A stretch of DNA of 52,320 nucleotides from Pyxidicoccus fallax (GTDB lineage Bacteria > Myxococcota > Myxococcia > Myxococcales > Myxococcaceae), in NCBI RefSeq assembly GCF_012933655.1, contig NZ_JABBJJ010000045.1, forward strand, positions 1-52,320, read 5' to 3'. The notes below the pieces were generated by a model. The model was not told the DNA's origin and searched no databases. It saw nothing but the letters and a program-made list of their open reading frames with translations. Position numbers and translations under genes: made by a program. Every line of letters begins with the position of its first letter. The first letter of the stretch is position 1. Positions 16,557-25,523 of the stretch are shown here, piece after piece.

Positions 16557-17183
16557 ATGACGGATTCCACCAGTGATGCACCCAGGGTGGTCCCCTTTCC
16601 CGGGGACGCCCGGCGACGGCTCGACTCGCGCACGGATGAGGAGCTGATGCTCCTGGCCGCCGGCGGCTCGGAAGAGGCCTTCGAGCAGCTCGTGCGCCGG
16701 CATCACGCGCGCCTGGCGCGCTACTGCGGCAAGTCCGTGGGCAGCGCCGCCGAGGGTGACGAGCTGGCGCAGGAGACCCTGGTGCGCCTGTGGGAAGCGC
16801 GCCGCGACTACCAGCCGCGCGCGCCCTTCGTCGTCTTCATGCTCACCTTCGCCCGGAACCTGTGCCGCAAGCGTCTGCGGGACTCGGGCCGGCGCGGCCG
16901 GTGGCAGGAGGAGGCCCCCCAGGCCGGGCTGGAGTCGGTGGCCTCGCCGGCCTCGGCGGACGTGGTGGACCAGTTGCTGGCGCGCGAGCAGGAGCGGCGC
17001 GTGCGCGAGGCGATGATGGCGCTGCCGGAGAAGTTCCGCGAGGTGCTGCTGCTGCGCTTCGACCAGGGGCTCGACTACGCGGAGATTGCCCGCGTCGTCG
17101 GGCGCAGCGAGGCCACGCTGCGCTCGCGCGTGTTCCATGGCTTGAAGAAGCTCCGTGCCAGTGTGTCTGGAGGTCGTCCGTGA
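16557..17183 (+). CDS. ECF-type RNA polymerase sigma factor
   Basis: Sigma-70 family ECF factor of 208 residues. Region 2 runs through AFEQLVRRHHARLARYCGKSVGSAAEGDELAQETLVRLWE (about residues 42-80), and region 4 is PEKFREVLLLRFDQGLDYAEIARVVGRSEATLRSRVFHGLKKLR (about residues 158-201). No region 3 or 1.1 is present. The stop overlaps the GTG of a membrane anti-sigma gene, so the two are coupled, and the third gene encodes a caspase-like protease. It likely drives its own operon in response to an envelope signal (inference). Confidence 0.94.
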   Translation: MTDSTSDAPRVVPFPGDARRRLDSRTDEELMLLAAGGSEEAFEQLVRRHHARLARYCGKSVGSAAEGDELAQETLVRLWEARRDYQPRAPFVVFMLTFARNLCRKRLRDSGRRGRWQEEAPQAGLESVASPASADVVDQLLAREQERRVREAMMALPEKFREVLLLRFDQGLDYAEIARVVGRSEATLRSRVFHGLKKLRASVSGGRP

Positions 17184-18019
17184 CGTCGCCATGCCCCGAG
17201 CCGTCGGTCTGGTCGCGGCTCATCGACCGGCAGCTCCCCGAGGAGATGGCGCAGTCCCTGCGGGCCCATGCCAGCGGTTGCTCGCGCTGTCAGGCCGAGC
17301 TGCGGGACACCGAGTCCCTGGCTGCCCGCATCGCCGCGCCGCTGGAGCCGGCCGCCTCCACGGATGAAGCGGTGGCGCGGGTGATGCTCCGGGTGCGCCC
17401 GGGCCCCGCCGAGCGGCGCGCCCAGGCCCGGTGGAGCCGCCCCTGGGCGGGAGGGGCCGTGGCCGCCGCGCTCGCCGCGGGAATCGCGGTGCTCGTCCTG
17501 CGGCCCATGCCCGTGCGTCCGCCCGGAGAGGAGACGGCGACGGCGCGTGGCTCCGCGGCGGTGGCGTCGCTGGGACGCGGCGTGGGCATCACCTTCCACA
17601 CGGCGGGCACCGGCACCACGCCGCTGACGTCCGGCGCGGTGGTGCCGGCGGAGTCGGGCTTCGGGGTGCGCTACCGCAACGTCGATACGCGCGGGCCGGT
17701 GTACCTGCTGGCCTTCGCCCAGGACGCGCGAGGCGAGGTGCACTGGCTCTATCCGGCCCACCTGAGCGAGGACGCGAACGAGCCATCGGTGCGGCTGGAG
17801 GCGGCCTCGGAGCCGCGCGTGCTGGAGGAGGTGGTGGTGCTGGAGGAGCCCGCGCCGGGGCCACTGCGGCTCGTGTCCGTCGTCACCCGCGCGCCGCTGG
17901 GAGTGAAGGACATCGAGTCGCTCGCGGCGGAGGCACGTACCCCCGAGGCGCTGCAGCAGCGGTGGCCGGAGGCGTCGGTGGAGTCGGTGTCCGTGGTGCT
18001 GGCGGAGCCTCGACCTTGA
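17180..18019 (+). CDS. Membrane anti-sigma factor with DUF4384-like domain
   Basis: Single-pass protein of 279 residues. The cytosolic N-terminus has a zinc-binding HxxxCxxC (H30, C34, C37 in RAHASGCSRCQ), the ZAS/zf-HC2 type that holds ECF sigma factors. A membrane helix follows around residues 88-112 (GGAVAAALAAGIAVLVL). The outer part contains VVPAESGFGVRYRNVDTRGPVYLLAFAQDARGEVHWLYP, a DUF4384-like domain also found with caspase-like proteins. The GTG start overlaps the sigma-factor stop, and its stop overlaps the caspase ATG. Likely role: sequester the sigma factor until an envelope signal or cleavage releases it. Confidence 0.88.
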   Translation: MTSPCPEPSVWSRLIDRQLPEEMAQSLRAHASGCSRCQAELRDTESLAARIAAPLEPAASTDEAVARVMLRVRPGPAERRAQARWSRPWAGGAVAAALAAGIAVLVLRPMPVRPPGEETATARGSAAVASLGRGVGITFHTAGTGTTPLTSGAVVPAESGFGVRYRNVDTRGPVYLLAFAQDARGEVHWLYPAHLSEDANEPSVRLEAASEPRVLEEVVVLEEPAPGPLRLVSVVTRAPLGVKDIESLAAEARTPEALQQRWPEASVESVSVVLAEPRP

Positions 18020-19914
18020 TGTCCCTGCTGCCGCTCGCCCTCGCGCTCACGCTGTCCACCACCGCCGCGGAGGGGCTTCCGTCCTCTCCGCCGGTGGTGT
18101 TCGCGCTGGTGGTGTCCAACAACCACAGCTACGCGCCGGGCCGGGCCGCGCTGCAGTACGCGGACGACGACGGGGCGAAGTACCACGAGGTCTTCTCCAT
18201 GCTGGCGGAGCCCGGGGGCACGGTGCTGCTCACCGTGCTGGACACCGACACCCGCCGGCTCTTCCCGGCGCTGGTGCCGGTGGCGCGCGCTTCCACCTTC
18301 GCGAACGTGACGGACGCGGCCCGGACGCTGGCCGAGCGCATCGCCGAGGTGAAGCGCTCCGGGCGCGAGGCGGACTTCTACTTCGTCTTCGCCGGCCACG
18401 GCGATGTGGATAAGGGGCGCGGCTTCCTGGAGCTCGCCGACCGGGCCTTCGACTCGGAGGACCTGCGGGCGCTGCTGCGGCAGGTGGACGCCACGCGCGC
18501 CCACGTGCTGCTGGACAGCTGCAACTCCTTCTTCGTGGTGAGTCCCCGCAAGGCGGGTGGGCGGCGCTACGCCACCCCGGCGGACATGACGCAGCAACTG
18601 GCCGAGCGACTGCCCGCGGTGGGCGTGCTGCTGTCCACCAGCGCCGAGGCCGAGGTGTACGAGTGGTCCGAGCTGCAGTCCGGCGTCTTCAGCCACGTGG
18701 TGCGCGCGGGGCTGATGGGGGCGGCGGACGCGGACGCGGACGGGCGCATCACCTACGCGGAGATGGAGGCCTTCGCGAGCATCGCCGCTCAGGAGATTCC
18801 CAACCCGCTGTTCCGTCCCCGCCTCTTCGCGCTCGGTCCGGGGCGCAGCACGCAGGCGACGCTGCTGGACCTGCGCGCGGCGCGCTCGGCGGTGACGCTG
18901 AAGCTGGACGCCGCGCCCCCGGTGCGCCTCACGCTGCGCGACGCCCAGGGCCTGCGGTGGGCGGACGTGAACAAGGAAGCCGGTGTCCCGCTGGCGCTGC
19001 GGCTGCCCTCCGGGGTGGCGCGAGGCATGGAGGTGGAGCGCCTGGGCGGACCCGACGCCGCGTGGGCCTGGACGCTGGAGGGTGTCGCGCCCGACACGTC
19101 GGTGGAGCTGGCGGGCTTCGCGCCGGGCCCCGTGCCGGCGGCCGCGCGCGGCGTGCGGGAGCAGCTGCGCCAGCTCTTCGCGACGCCGTTCGGCCCCAGG
19201 GCGCTGGCCGCCTACGAGCAGGCCCGGAGCTCGGAGCAGCCGCCCGTGTACGGCATCTCCCTGGCGGACCGGGAGCGGATGCGGCAGCAGCTGGAGACCT
19301 TCTCCGCGGTGGAGCGGGACCGGAGCCGGACGCAGACCATCCTCTTCGGCTCATCCCTGGTGACGTCGATAGGTTCCAGCCTGCTCCTGGTGGCCCAGGG
19401 AGACTCCACCTCGCGCCTGCAGGGCTACACCACGCTGGGGCTGGGCGTGTTCATCAATGGCGCGGACCTCGTGCAGCACCTGCGCAAGGAGGACCCCGAT
19501 GCCCTCCTCCAGGAGTTCCACGCCGCCGAGGCGGACCCGGCGGCGGACCCGGGCCGCACCGTCGCTCGGGTGGACTACCGCCTCAACCGCTTCCTTGCTC
19601 AGGAGCGGAAGGTGCGGCGCCAGCTGGAGACGCTGGGCTGGCTCTACCTGGCCTCGGGGGTGGTGACCGTGGCTCAGGCCGAGCACGGGCGTTTGACCGG
19701 TGCCAGCCACGAGGAGGTGGTGAATCGGGAACTCGCGGGCCTGGCTGCGTTGGTCGGTGGCGTCTCGTACCTGCTGCGCGCCCGGTCCACGGAGAGCGCC
19801 ACCGAGCACCTCTTGCATCAGTGGGCCACGGACCCGGACGTGCGGCGACTGCCCCGGGTATCCGTGGTGCCGACCCGGGGCGGCGCGATGCTCGCGGTGG
19901 ACGGGAGCTTCTGA
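18019..19914 (+). CDS. Exported caspase-like (C14) protease
   Basis: Protein of 631 residues. A signal peptide (MSLLPLALALTLSTTAAEG) suggests export. Residues about 25-270 form a caspase-like domain with the dyad His127 (FAGHGD) and Cys168 (LLDSCNS). Just after it, D237-D239-D241-G-x-I244-E248 is a canonical EF-hand loop, so calcium control is plausible. The middle part has beta-rich domains, and a later hydrophobic hairpin (ILFGSSLVTSIGSSLLLVA then a second stretch near GYTTLGLGVFI) could insert into membrane. The start overlaps the anti-sigma stop (TGATG), so one operon makes sigma factor, anti-sigma factor and protease. The protease could cleave the anti-sigma factor or another envelope target (inference). 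Confidence 0.88.
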   Translation: MSLLPLALALTLSTTAAEGLPSSPPVVFALVVSNNHSYAPGRAALQYADDDGAKYHEVFSMLAEPGGTVLLTVLDTDTRRLFPALVPVARASTFANVTDAARTLAERIAEVKRSGREADFYFVFAGHGDVDKGRGFLELADRAFDSEDLRALLRQVDATRAHVLLDSCNSFFVVSPRKAGGRRYATPADMTQQLAERLPAVGVLLSTSAEAEVYEWSELQSGVFSHVVRAGLMGAADADADGRITYAEMEAFASIAAQEIPNPLFRPRLFALGPGRSTQATLLDLRAARSAVTLKLDAAPPVRLTLRDAQGLRWADVNKEAGVPLALRLPSGVARGMEVERLGGPDAAWAWTLEGVAPDTSVELAGFAPGPVPAAARGVREQLRQLFATPFGPRALAAYEQARSSEQPPVYGISLADRERMRQQLETFSAVERDRSRTQTILFGSSLVTSIGSSLLLVAQGDSTSRLQGYTTLGLGVFINGADLVQHLRKEDPDALLQEFHAAEADPAADPGRTVARVDYRLNRFLAQERKVRRQLETLGWLYLASGVVTVAQAEHGRLTGASHEEVVNRELAGLAALVGGVSYLLRARSTESATEHLLHQWATDPDVRRLPRVSVVPTRGGAMLAVDGSF

Positions 19915-19938
19915 CGCCCCGGGCGATTCACAGGCGAC

Positions 19939-21606
19939 TCAGAGGTTGTAGTAGGAGACCTGCAGGTCCGCGCGGAGCATCGCCTCGATTTCACTGCACA
20001 GCTTGCCCTCCTGCCCCAACTGGTCGATGAGGGCCCGCCACACCTCTTCCTCCTTCGGCAGGGGCGGCCGGTAGGCGCTCCCGAGCACCGCGCGGAACGA
20101 GCGCTCGAGGATGCCGTCCTGCACGTGCCGGTCGGTGTGGTCGCCGCCGTACTTGTTCCGGTCCGTCACCCTGTCCGAGATGGCATAACTGATGGCTTCG
20201 GAGTCCTTGCCCTCGGCGGCCAGCTTCCTGGCCATGGCATCGTACCACTGGTAGTCGGCTTCGGTCGTCCTGTAGTTGGGATTCTCGTTGGCGCGCTTGA
20301 ACGCCTTGTCGATGGCGGTCCGGATGGCGGGGGTCGAATCCGGATCACCTCCGTAGACGAGGACGTTGGTGATCCTGTCGGAGATGGCATAGCTGATGGC
20401 CGAGGAGCTCTTGCCCTCGGCCGCCATCTTCTTGGCGATGGCCTCGTACTTCCTGAAGTCGGCGTCGCTCGTCCTGTGGTTGGGATTCTCGTAGGCGCGC
20501 TTGGCCGCCTTGTCGATGGCGTTCCGGATGGCGGTGGGCGAATCCGGATCGCCTCCGAAGGCGAGGACGTCGGTGATCTTCTCCGCGATGGCGTACATGA
20601 TCTCCGCGGAGTTCTTGCCCTCGGCGGCCATCTGCTTCGCGACGGCATCGTACTTCTTGAAGTCGGCGTCGCTCGTCCTGTGGTTGGGATTCTCGTAGGC
20701 GCGCCTGGCCGCCTTGTCGATGGCGTTCCGGATGGCGGTGGGCGAATCCGGATCGCCTCCGAAGGCGAGGACGTTGGCGATCTTGTCCTTGATGGCATAC
20801 ATGATGGCTTCGGAGTCCTTGCCATCGGCAGCCATCTGCTTGGCCATGTCCCAGTACTTCTGGTAGTCGCCCTCGGTCGTCCTGTAGTTGGGATTCTCGT
20901 TGGCGCGCTTGAACGCCTTGTCGATGGCGTTCCCGATGGCGGTGTCCGAATCCGGCTCGCCCCCGTAGAACCGGACGTTCATGGCCTTGTCGGAGATGGC
21001 ATAGCTGATCTCCATGAAGGTCTTGCCATCGGCGGCCATCTGCCTGGCCATCTCGCGGTAGCGGCCGTACTCCTCGGAGTTCGTCGGGTACTGGTTGTTG
21101 TCGTAGGCGCGCTTGAAGGCCAGGTCCGTCAGCGCGTTGAAGTCGGCGTCGGTCTTGGGGAAGAGCGGGCCGCGGCGCAGCTCGGACACCATGTCCTTGA
21201 GCGCGGTTTCCATCTTCGCGGCGTCGTTGCAGCCGTCCTTCTGCAGCCTCAGCGCGTACTGGTAGAGATCGTTCCGCCCGGCCCCGCCGGGAAGCGGCTC
21301 GCCCCCCGCGGCCGCGGCGCGGATGGCGTTGTCGACGGCGCGCGCCATCCGTTCCGGAGTCAGCAGGGAGGAAGAGGGCGGGAGCATCGCCTGCGTGGGC
21401 GCCTTCTGCTGCGCCGCCGGGGGCGTGAAGACGGCCGTCGTGGCGGTGGTCCGCGTGGTGGCCCCCACGGCCGGCGTCGCCATGGTGGCCCGCAGGGTGT
21501 CCAGGAACGCCAGCTCCGTGGCCTTCGTCGGCTGGGACGTCTGGGGGCTCTGGGTGCTCTCGACCTTGCGGGTGGAGACCGGGGGTGAACGATCACCGAC
21601 CTTCAT
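19939..21606 (-). CDS. Protein with five 68-residue tandem repeats
   Basis: Protein of 555 residues that I do not recognise. Residues 1-85 are Thr/Pro/Gln-rich and probably disordered. Residues about 86-162 hold a helical domain with a repeat-like hint. Residues 163-502 are five tandem repeats of exactly 68 residues; each has two helices (NPNYRTTExDYxxYxxMAKQM then AIxYAIxDKI) joined by AAEGKDS and ends in GGDPDSxTAIRNAIDKA. The fifth repeat decays at its end, and a sixth, strongly altered copy follows. A conserved GGDPDS loop in each repeat could bind metal or ligand. The ATG at 21606 follows GAGGACTTCCC. It is convergent with the caspase gene and has no signal peptide. Confidence 0.8.
   Translation of the reverse strand: MKVGDRSPPVSTRKVESTQSPQTSQPTKATELAFLDTLRATMATPAVGATTRTTATTAVFTPPAAQQKAPTQAMLPPSSSLLTPERMARAVDNAIRAAAAGGEPLPGGAGRNDLYQYALRLQKDGCNDAAKMETALKDMVSELRRGPLFPKTDADFNALTDLAFKRAYDNNQYPTNSEEYGRYREMARQMAADGKTFMEISYAISDKAMNVRFYGGEPDSDTAIGNAIDKAFKRANENPNYRTTEGDYQKYWDMAKQMAADGKDSEAIMYAIKDKIANVLAFGGDPDSPTAIRNAIDKAARRAYENPNHRTSDADFKKYDAVAKQMAAEGKNSAEIMYAIAEKITDVLAFGGDPDSPTAIRNAIDKAAKRAYENPNHRTSDADFRKYEAIAKKMAAEGKSSSAISYAISDRITNVLVYGGDPDSTPAIRTAIDKAFKRANENPNYRTTEADYQWYDAMARKLAAEGKDSEAISYAISDRVTDRNKYGGDHTDRHVQDGILERSFRAVLGSAYRPPLPKEEEVWRALIDQLGQEGKLCSEIEAMLRADLQVSYYNL
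20101..21120 (-). repeat. Five 204-base in-frame tandem repeats
   Basis: Five units of 204 bases encode the 68-residue repeats of the gene at 19939-21606. Units 3 and 4 (about 20305-20712) are nearly identical at DNA level, including long identical runs around 20512 and 20716, so that duplication is the most recent. Units 1 and 5 are the most divergent. Confidence 0.85.
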
Positions 21607-22108
21607 GGGAAGTCCTCGGGCAGTTTCTACTTCTTGGATTGCTTGATTATGGGGCCAGCCTTTTAAAAGTTGCATGCGCGGGCGCGCAAAGGTTCGACCC
21701 GCTGCGGCATGAAGAGTCCGCTCGCCCCGAGGACCCCGAAGAGAGGCCCTGGGCGGACCTGGGGTGCGTGGTTACTGACATTCCCCGTGAAGCAGCACCG
21801 GGCTCAATCCCCTTGGCAGGCATGGGAAGGAGGCCGGGCCGTTCACTTTTCAGCACCCGGGGACCTCCGGTTCGAAGGGACGGCGAGCGGTAGCGCGTGT
21901 GCTCAGGTTCTGGCGAGCCCAGCGCATGAGGCGCACGCCCTTCAGCTTCGCGAGCGCTGACATGTCACGGCCACGTCAGTGACATGTCAGTCCGAGTGCA
22001 CCGCGGGAGCTCCAGAGGAGCCCCGACACTCCCGAAGCTGGCACGAGCCGTGCTGTTCGGCGGACCCGCACGCTGGAATCCGTCTCCAGCCTTTCCGGGT
22101 GAACGCTC
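21607..22108. other. 502-base intergenic region between divergent genes
   Basis: No convincing gene is seen here. Short frames exist on both strands but have no ribosome-binding site or family pattern. The left end (about 21607-21665) is AT-rich for this genome and probably holds the promoter of the repeat-protein gene. The right part contains two copies of TGACATGTCA at 21958 and 21980, upstream of the decarboxylase operon. Confidence 0.7.
21958..21989. promoter_or_regulatory. Twin palindrome operator upstream of decarboxylase operon
   Basis: TGACATGTCA, a perfect 10-base palindrome, occurs twice (21958-21967 and 21980-21989) with centres 22 bases apart, about two helical turns. The second copy ends 119 bases before the decarboxylase start. 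A dimeric regulator binding cooperatively on one DNA face is the simplest reading. The regulator is unknown; none is encoded next to the operon. Confidence 0.6.
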
Positions 22109-23545
22109 GTGTCCACATCCCGCACTTCCAACTCGACAGACACCACAACCCGCATCGAGGGTTTGAACTTGTCCGCGCACTCCGTCGTTGCTCCCGAGGG
22201 GAGCACGAATCAAGCGACCGACGTCTCGCGGTCTCTTCCTCCCGAGACCTGGGGCCTGACGCGAGCCGAAGGCGGGTTGTGCCTGGAAGGCAAGCCGCTC
22301 GCGGGCCTGACGGAGCGCTGGGGCAGCCCGCTCTTCGTCGTCCACGCCGCCCGGCTCGCCGAGAACGTCCGGCGCTTCCAGCAGGTGCCGCGAGGCCAGT
22401 CGCGCGGTGTCGAGGTCTACTATTCCTACAAGACCAATCCGATTCCGGCCGTGCTCCAGAAGCTGTCGCGGCTCGGCGTTGGAGCCGAGGTGGTGTCTCC
22501 GTACGAGCTGTGGCTCGCCATGCGGCTCGGGGTCGCGCCCGGAAACATCATCTACAACGGCCCGGGCAAGACGCCGGATTTCGCGCGCAAGCTCGTCCAG
22601 AGCGAGCTCCTGCTCACCCATCTGAACCACCGCGAGGAGATTGCGCTCCTCGCACAGGCCGCCACGGAGCTCGGCAAGCGACCCAACGTGGGCATCCGTC
22701 TGGCCACCTCCGATAGCTGGTCCGGCAAGTTCGGCGTGCCGATCGCCGGAGGCCAGGCGCTGGCGGCCTACGAGGAGGCGCTGTCACATCCCTCGCTGCG
22801 GGTCGTCGGGCTGCACGCGCACCGTGGCGTGGCCATCCAGGATGCCGACACGCTGGAGCGCTTCCTTCGCGAGGTGCTGGAGTTCTGCGACACGCTCCAC
22901 GCCCGGCTCGGCCTCGACCTGGAGTTCCTCGACCTCGGCGGCAGCCTGGCGGTCCCAACGGTGCTGCCGCTGGACGACTCGCCGCTCCCGCTCGCCGAGC
23001 GGGTCCGCCGCAGGCTCTCCATCGAGCGCTACCTCGAGCTGCTCGTCGAGTCGGTCGAGGACCACTTCCGCCGCGCCGGCCGTCCCACGCCCCGCATCCT
23101 GCTGGAGCCCGGACGTGCGCTGACCGGCAATACCCAGATGCTCCTCTGCCGGGTCAACAGCCTCAATGCGGCAGGGAAGGGGCCCGCGCACGCCATCCTG
23201 GATGCCGGCGAGAACATCGCCCACATCCTGCACCGCGAGTATCACGAGATCTTCCACGCCGAGCGGTGGGGTGAATCCCCGAGCGAGCCGTACACCCTCG
23301 ACGGTCCCACCTGCAGCCCCATGGACTCCCTGCGGGCGTCCATCGAGCTCCCCCGACTCCGGCTTGGGGACACGCTCGCCATCATGGACGCGGGCGCCTA
23401 TCTGGTCTCCTTCTCGAACTCCTTCTGCTTTCCGCAGCCGGGCATCGTGGTCCTGGAGCAGGGCCGTGAGACGCTCGTCCGTCGCGCGGAGACCTACGAA
23501 GACATGGTCGACCGGGACCTCTACGCGAACGAGGTCTCCCGATGA
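22109..23545 (+). CDS. PLP-dependent amino-acid decarboxylase (LysA/ODC fold type III)
   Basis: Protein of 478 residues in the diaminopimelate/ornithine decarboxylase family. The PLP lysine is in YYSYKTNPIPAVL near residue 109, the glycine-rich phosphate site in LDLGGSLAVP, EPGRAL follows near residue 334, and GPTCSPMD carries the active-site Cys near residue 403. The usual Asp after that Cys is Ser, so the substrate is probably not lysine, ornithine or diaminopimelate. GAYLVSFSNSF closes the site. The first 45 residues are polar and unlike the family. The stop overlaps the next ATG (ATGA). With carrier and thioesterase genes downstream, a BtrK-like decarboxylase acting on a carrier-bound amino acid is one option (inference). 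Confidence 0.88.
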   Translation: MSTSRTSNSTDTTTRIEGLNLSAHSVVAPEGSTNQATDVSRSLPPETWGLTRAEGGLCLEGKPLAGLTERWGSPLFVVHAARLAENVRRFQQVPRGQSRGVEVYYSYKTNPIPAVLQKLSRLGVGAEVVSPYELWLAMRLGVAPGNIIYNGPGKTPDFARKLVQSELLLTHLNHREEIALLAQAATELGKRPNVGIRLATSDSWSGKFGVPIAGGQALAAYEEALSHPSLRVVGLHAHRGVAIQDADTLERFLREVLEFCDTLHARLGLDLEFLDLGGSLAVPTVLPLDDSPLPLAERVRRRLSIERYLELLVESVEDHFRRAGRPTPRILLEPGRALTGNTQMLLCRVNSLNAAGKGPAHAILDAGENIAHILHREYHEIFHAERWGESPSEPYTLDGPTCSPMDSLRASIELPRLRLGDTLAIMDAGAYLVSFSNSFCFPQPGIVVLEQGRETLVRRAETYEDMVDRDLYANEVSR

Positions 23546-25515
23546 GAGCCTCTTCGATGTTCGTGGTTCCGCCGCGGGATGCACCGTCCTGGGTGCTGCG
23601 CGGCGATGCCGTCGAGCTCTCCCTCGGGCGGATCGAGGTGACGTACCGCGTACCCGGGGAGTCGCCGCGCATCTCCGTCGCCGGGCAGCCGTTGTCGATC
23701 GATGACGCGCCGCCGGCCCAGGGTACGGCGGCGTTCGCCCTGGCCGCCGGCTCCGACAGCATCCTGGTCTCGGACCGGGATGCTGGCGTGGCGATGCTCA
23801 TTCCACGCGACGGCGCGTCGCTGCTGGAGGCCCAGGCTCCGCTCTATGTCACGGAGCCGGATTCCGGACAGGCGGGCCAGTTCCGCGTGACGTCCCATGG
23901 TGGGGCGGCCTCCACGGGCGTATTGTACGTCGCGCAAGCCTTCGGGCACACGACGGGCTGGGTACCGGCGGTGCACGGCGCCCTCGACAGGCTCCCGGAG
24001 CCGGTGCCATTCACCGCGGCGATCCGGCGACAGGAGGACGCGGCCTACGCGCGCCGGAAGGCCGAGCGCTCGGCGGGCATCCACGTCGTCCCCCTCCATT
24101 ACAGCGACTCGGAGTCGGCGACGATCACCCCCGCCGATGTCGCCAACACCTCGCGCCCGGCGCTCATGAACCGCGAGGCCGCCCTGTTGTGGCTCGCGGA
24201 CAATCGCGAACTCGCCCGGGCCAGCATGGGCGCGGCGGCCATCGTGAACGACTGCCGGCCGGAGACCTGGATCCTGCACCAGCTCGCCGAGCATGCGCGG
24301 CAGGAGGAAGTCCCACTGCATGCCGTGCGCTATGCGTTCGAGGAGTTCGAGTGGCTCCGGCAGCTGGCGCGCACTCCCCGGTCGACGAAGGTGGCCTCGG
24401 GCGTCGCCGAGCTCCTGGCCGCGTCCGCGCCGGCAATCCACACGCGGCGCGAGCTCAGGGACGCGCTGCTCGCGTCGGGGATCGATCCACGGCTCAATCC
24501 CTCGGTCGACTTCGAGGCTTCGAGCCGGGCGCTCATGGCTGGCGTGCCGGAGAGCGGAACAATCTGGTACCAGGCCGTCAACTGGCGTGAGTGGCTGTCG
24601 CTGGAGTCGGGCAAGCAGCCCTACGTGGTCATCCCGCCGCTCGGTCAGGCCAGCGCGCTCTCCCCGGAGCAGGCCGCGGAGCGGGCCGGAGCCTTCCTGG
24701 CCCAGCGCTCGCCGGGGCTCCAGCACCTCTTCACCCCGGAGGATCCGCGCGGCGTCGTGCTCGTGTCGCAGGGCAATGGCTTCTCCGCCTGCAGCCGCCG
24801 GCACTGGCGCGCGATGCTGGGGCTGGCGGCACGGATGGAGGAGACGCAGTTCCTGTTCGCGGGCGGGAGTGTGGAGGATCGCGCGTGGCTGTCGCTCGAG
24901 CTGGAGCGCTCCCGGCTCCCGAACGTGACGCTGCTCGGATGGATCGACGAGCACTGGAGCACGTTCCTCCGGGCCCTCGTCGCGAAGCCGCGGGCGACCT
25001 TCGTCTGTCGCCCGGGCCTGAGCAGCATCGGCGCGGCGCTCGTGAACGGCATTCCTCCGCTCCTCATGACGCCTGACCCACTGGAGTGGCCGGAAGGCGC
25101 CGTGGACGCCATCACCGCGGAGGTGGCCATGGAGCGCGCGGTCTACGCGTTCCAGCTCGAGCGGCTGTATGCCACCCAGTGCGCCACGCACCGGGATTCG
25201 CCGCTGCCGGTCCTCGTCGACACGCTCGGCGACAACCCGGAGCGGGCGCTGGCCACGCTGCGCCGCGCGGTGGACCCCGCCGTCCAGCTGCGCCAGCGGG
25301 CGGCGATCAACGGGTACTGCGACTGGTCGCGTGTCGCGCATCTCATCGCGAGCGTGCTCGCGCGCGAGGCGGGCTCCGGCGCATTGCCCATCCAGGTCAA
25401 ACGGCGGGTGCGCGACCAGGAACTCTCGGTGCTCCGCGAGCCGTTCGGTGCGCTCCAACCGCCATCCCCCCGCCGCCATCGCCACGATGGGATGCGGCTG
25501 GTCGAGCACGAGTGA
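23542..25515 (+). CDS. Unassigned protein with C-terminal GT-B glycosyltransferase-like domain
   Basis: Protein of 657 residues. The C-terminal part (about residues 400-560) reads like the nucleotide-sugar half of GT-B enzymes: GVVLVSQGNGFSACSR, QFLFAGGSVEDRAWL, NVTLLGWIDEHWSTFLRAL and CRPGLSSIGAALVNGIPPLLM, the last close to the RxGlsSigEA donor loop of MurG/GT1-type enzymes. The N-terminal 200 residues look beta-rich and I do not recognise them. No membrane segment is visible. It is coupled to the decarboxylase upstream (ATGA overlap) and lies eight bases before the first carrier-thioesterase gene. Glycosylation of the operon product is the likely job; the donor is unknown. Confidence 0.65.
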   Translation: MRASSMFVVPPRDAPSWVLRGDAVELSLGRIEVTYRVPGESPRISVAGQPLSIDDAPPAQGTAAFALAAGSDSILVSDRDAGVAMLIPRDGASLLEAQAPLYVTEPDSGQAGQFRVTSHGGAASTGVLYVAQAFGHTTGWVPAVHGALDRLPEPVPFTAAIRRQEDAAYARRKAERSAGIHVVPLHYSDSESATITPADVANTSRPALMNREAALLWLADNRELARASMGAAAIVNDCRPETWILHQLAEHARQEEVPLHAVRYAFEEFEWLRQLARTPRSTKVASGVAELLAASAPAIHTRRELRDALLASGIDPRLNPSVDFEASSRALMAGVPESGTIWYQAVNWREWLSLESGKQPYVVIPPLGQASALSPEQAAERAGAFLAQRSPGLQHLFTPEDPRGVVLVSQGNGFSACSRRHWRAMLGLAARMEETQFLFAGGSVEDRAWLSLELERSRLPNVTLLGWIDEHWSTFLRALVAKPRATFVCRPGLSSIGAALVNGIPPLLMTPDPLEWPEGAVDAITAEVAMERAVYAFQLERLYATQCATHRDSPLPVLVDTLGDNPERALATLRRAVDPAVQLRQRAAINGYCDWSRVAHLIASVLAREAGSGALPIQVKRRVRDQELSVLREPFGALQPPSPRRHRHDGMRLVEHE

Positions 25516-25523
25516 GGAAGGTC

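Noticed and set aside
20101..21120. Possible CRISPR-like array
   Set aside because: The period of 204 bases is in frame, there are no constant short repeats with unique spacers, and the repeats encode related 68-residue units.
21640..21675. Possible sigma-54 promoter before the repeat-protein gene
   Set aside because: TGGC and GC elements are present on the minus strand, but the GG-to-GC distance is two bases too long for sigma-54.
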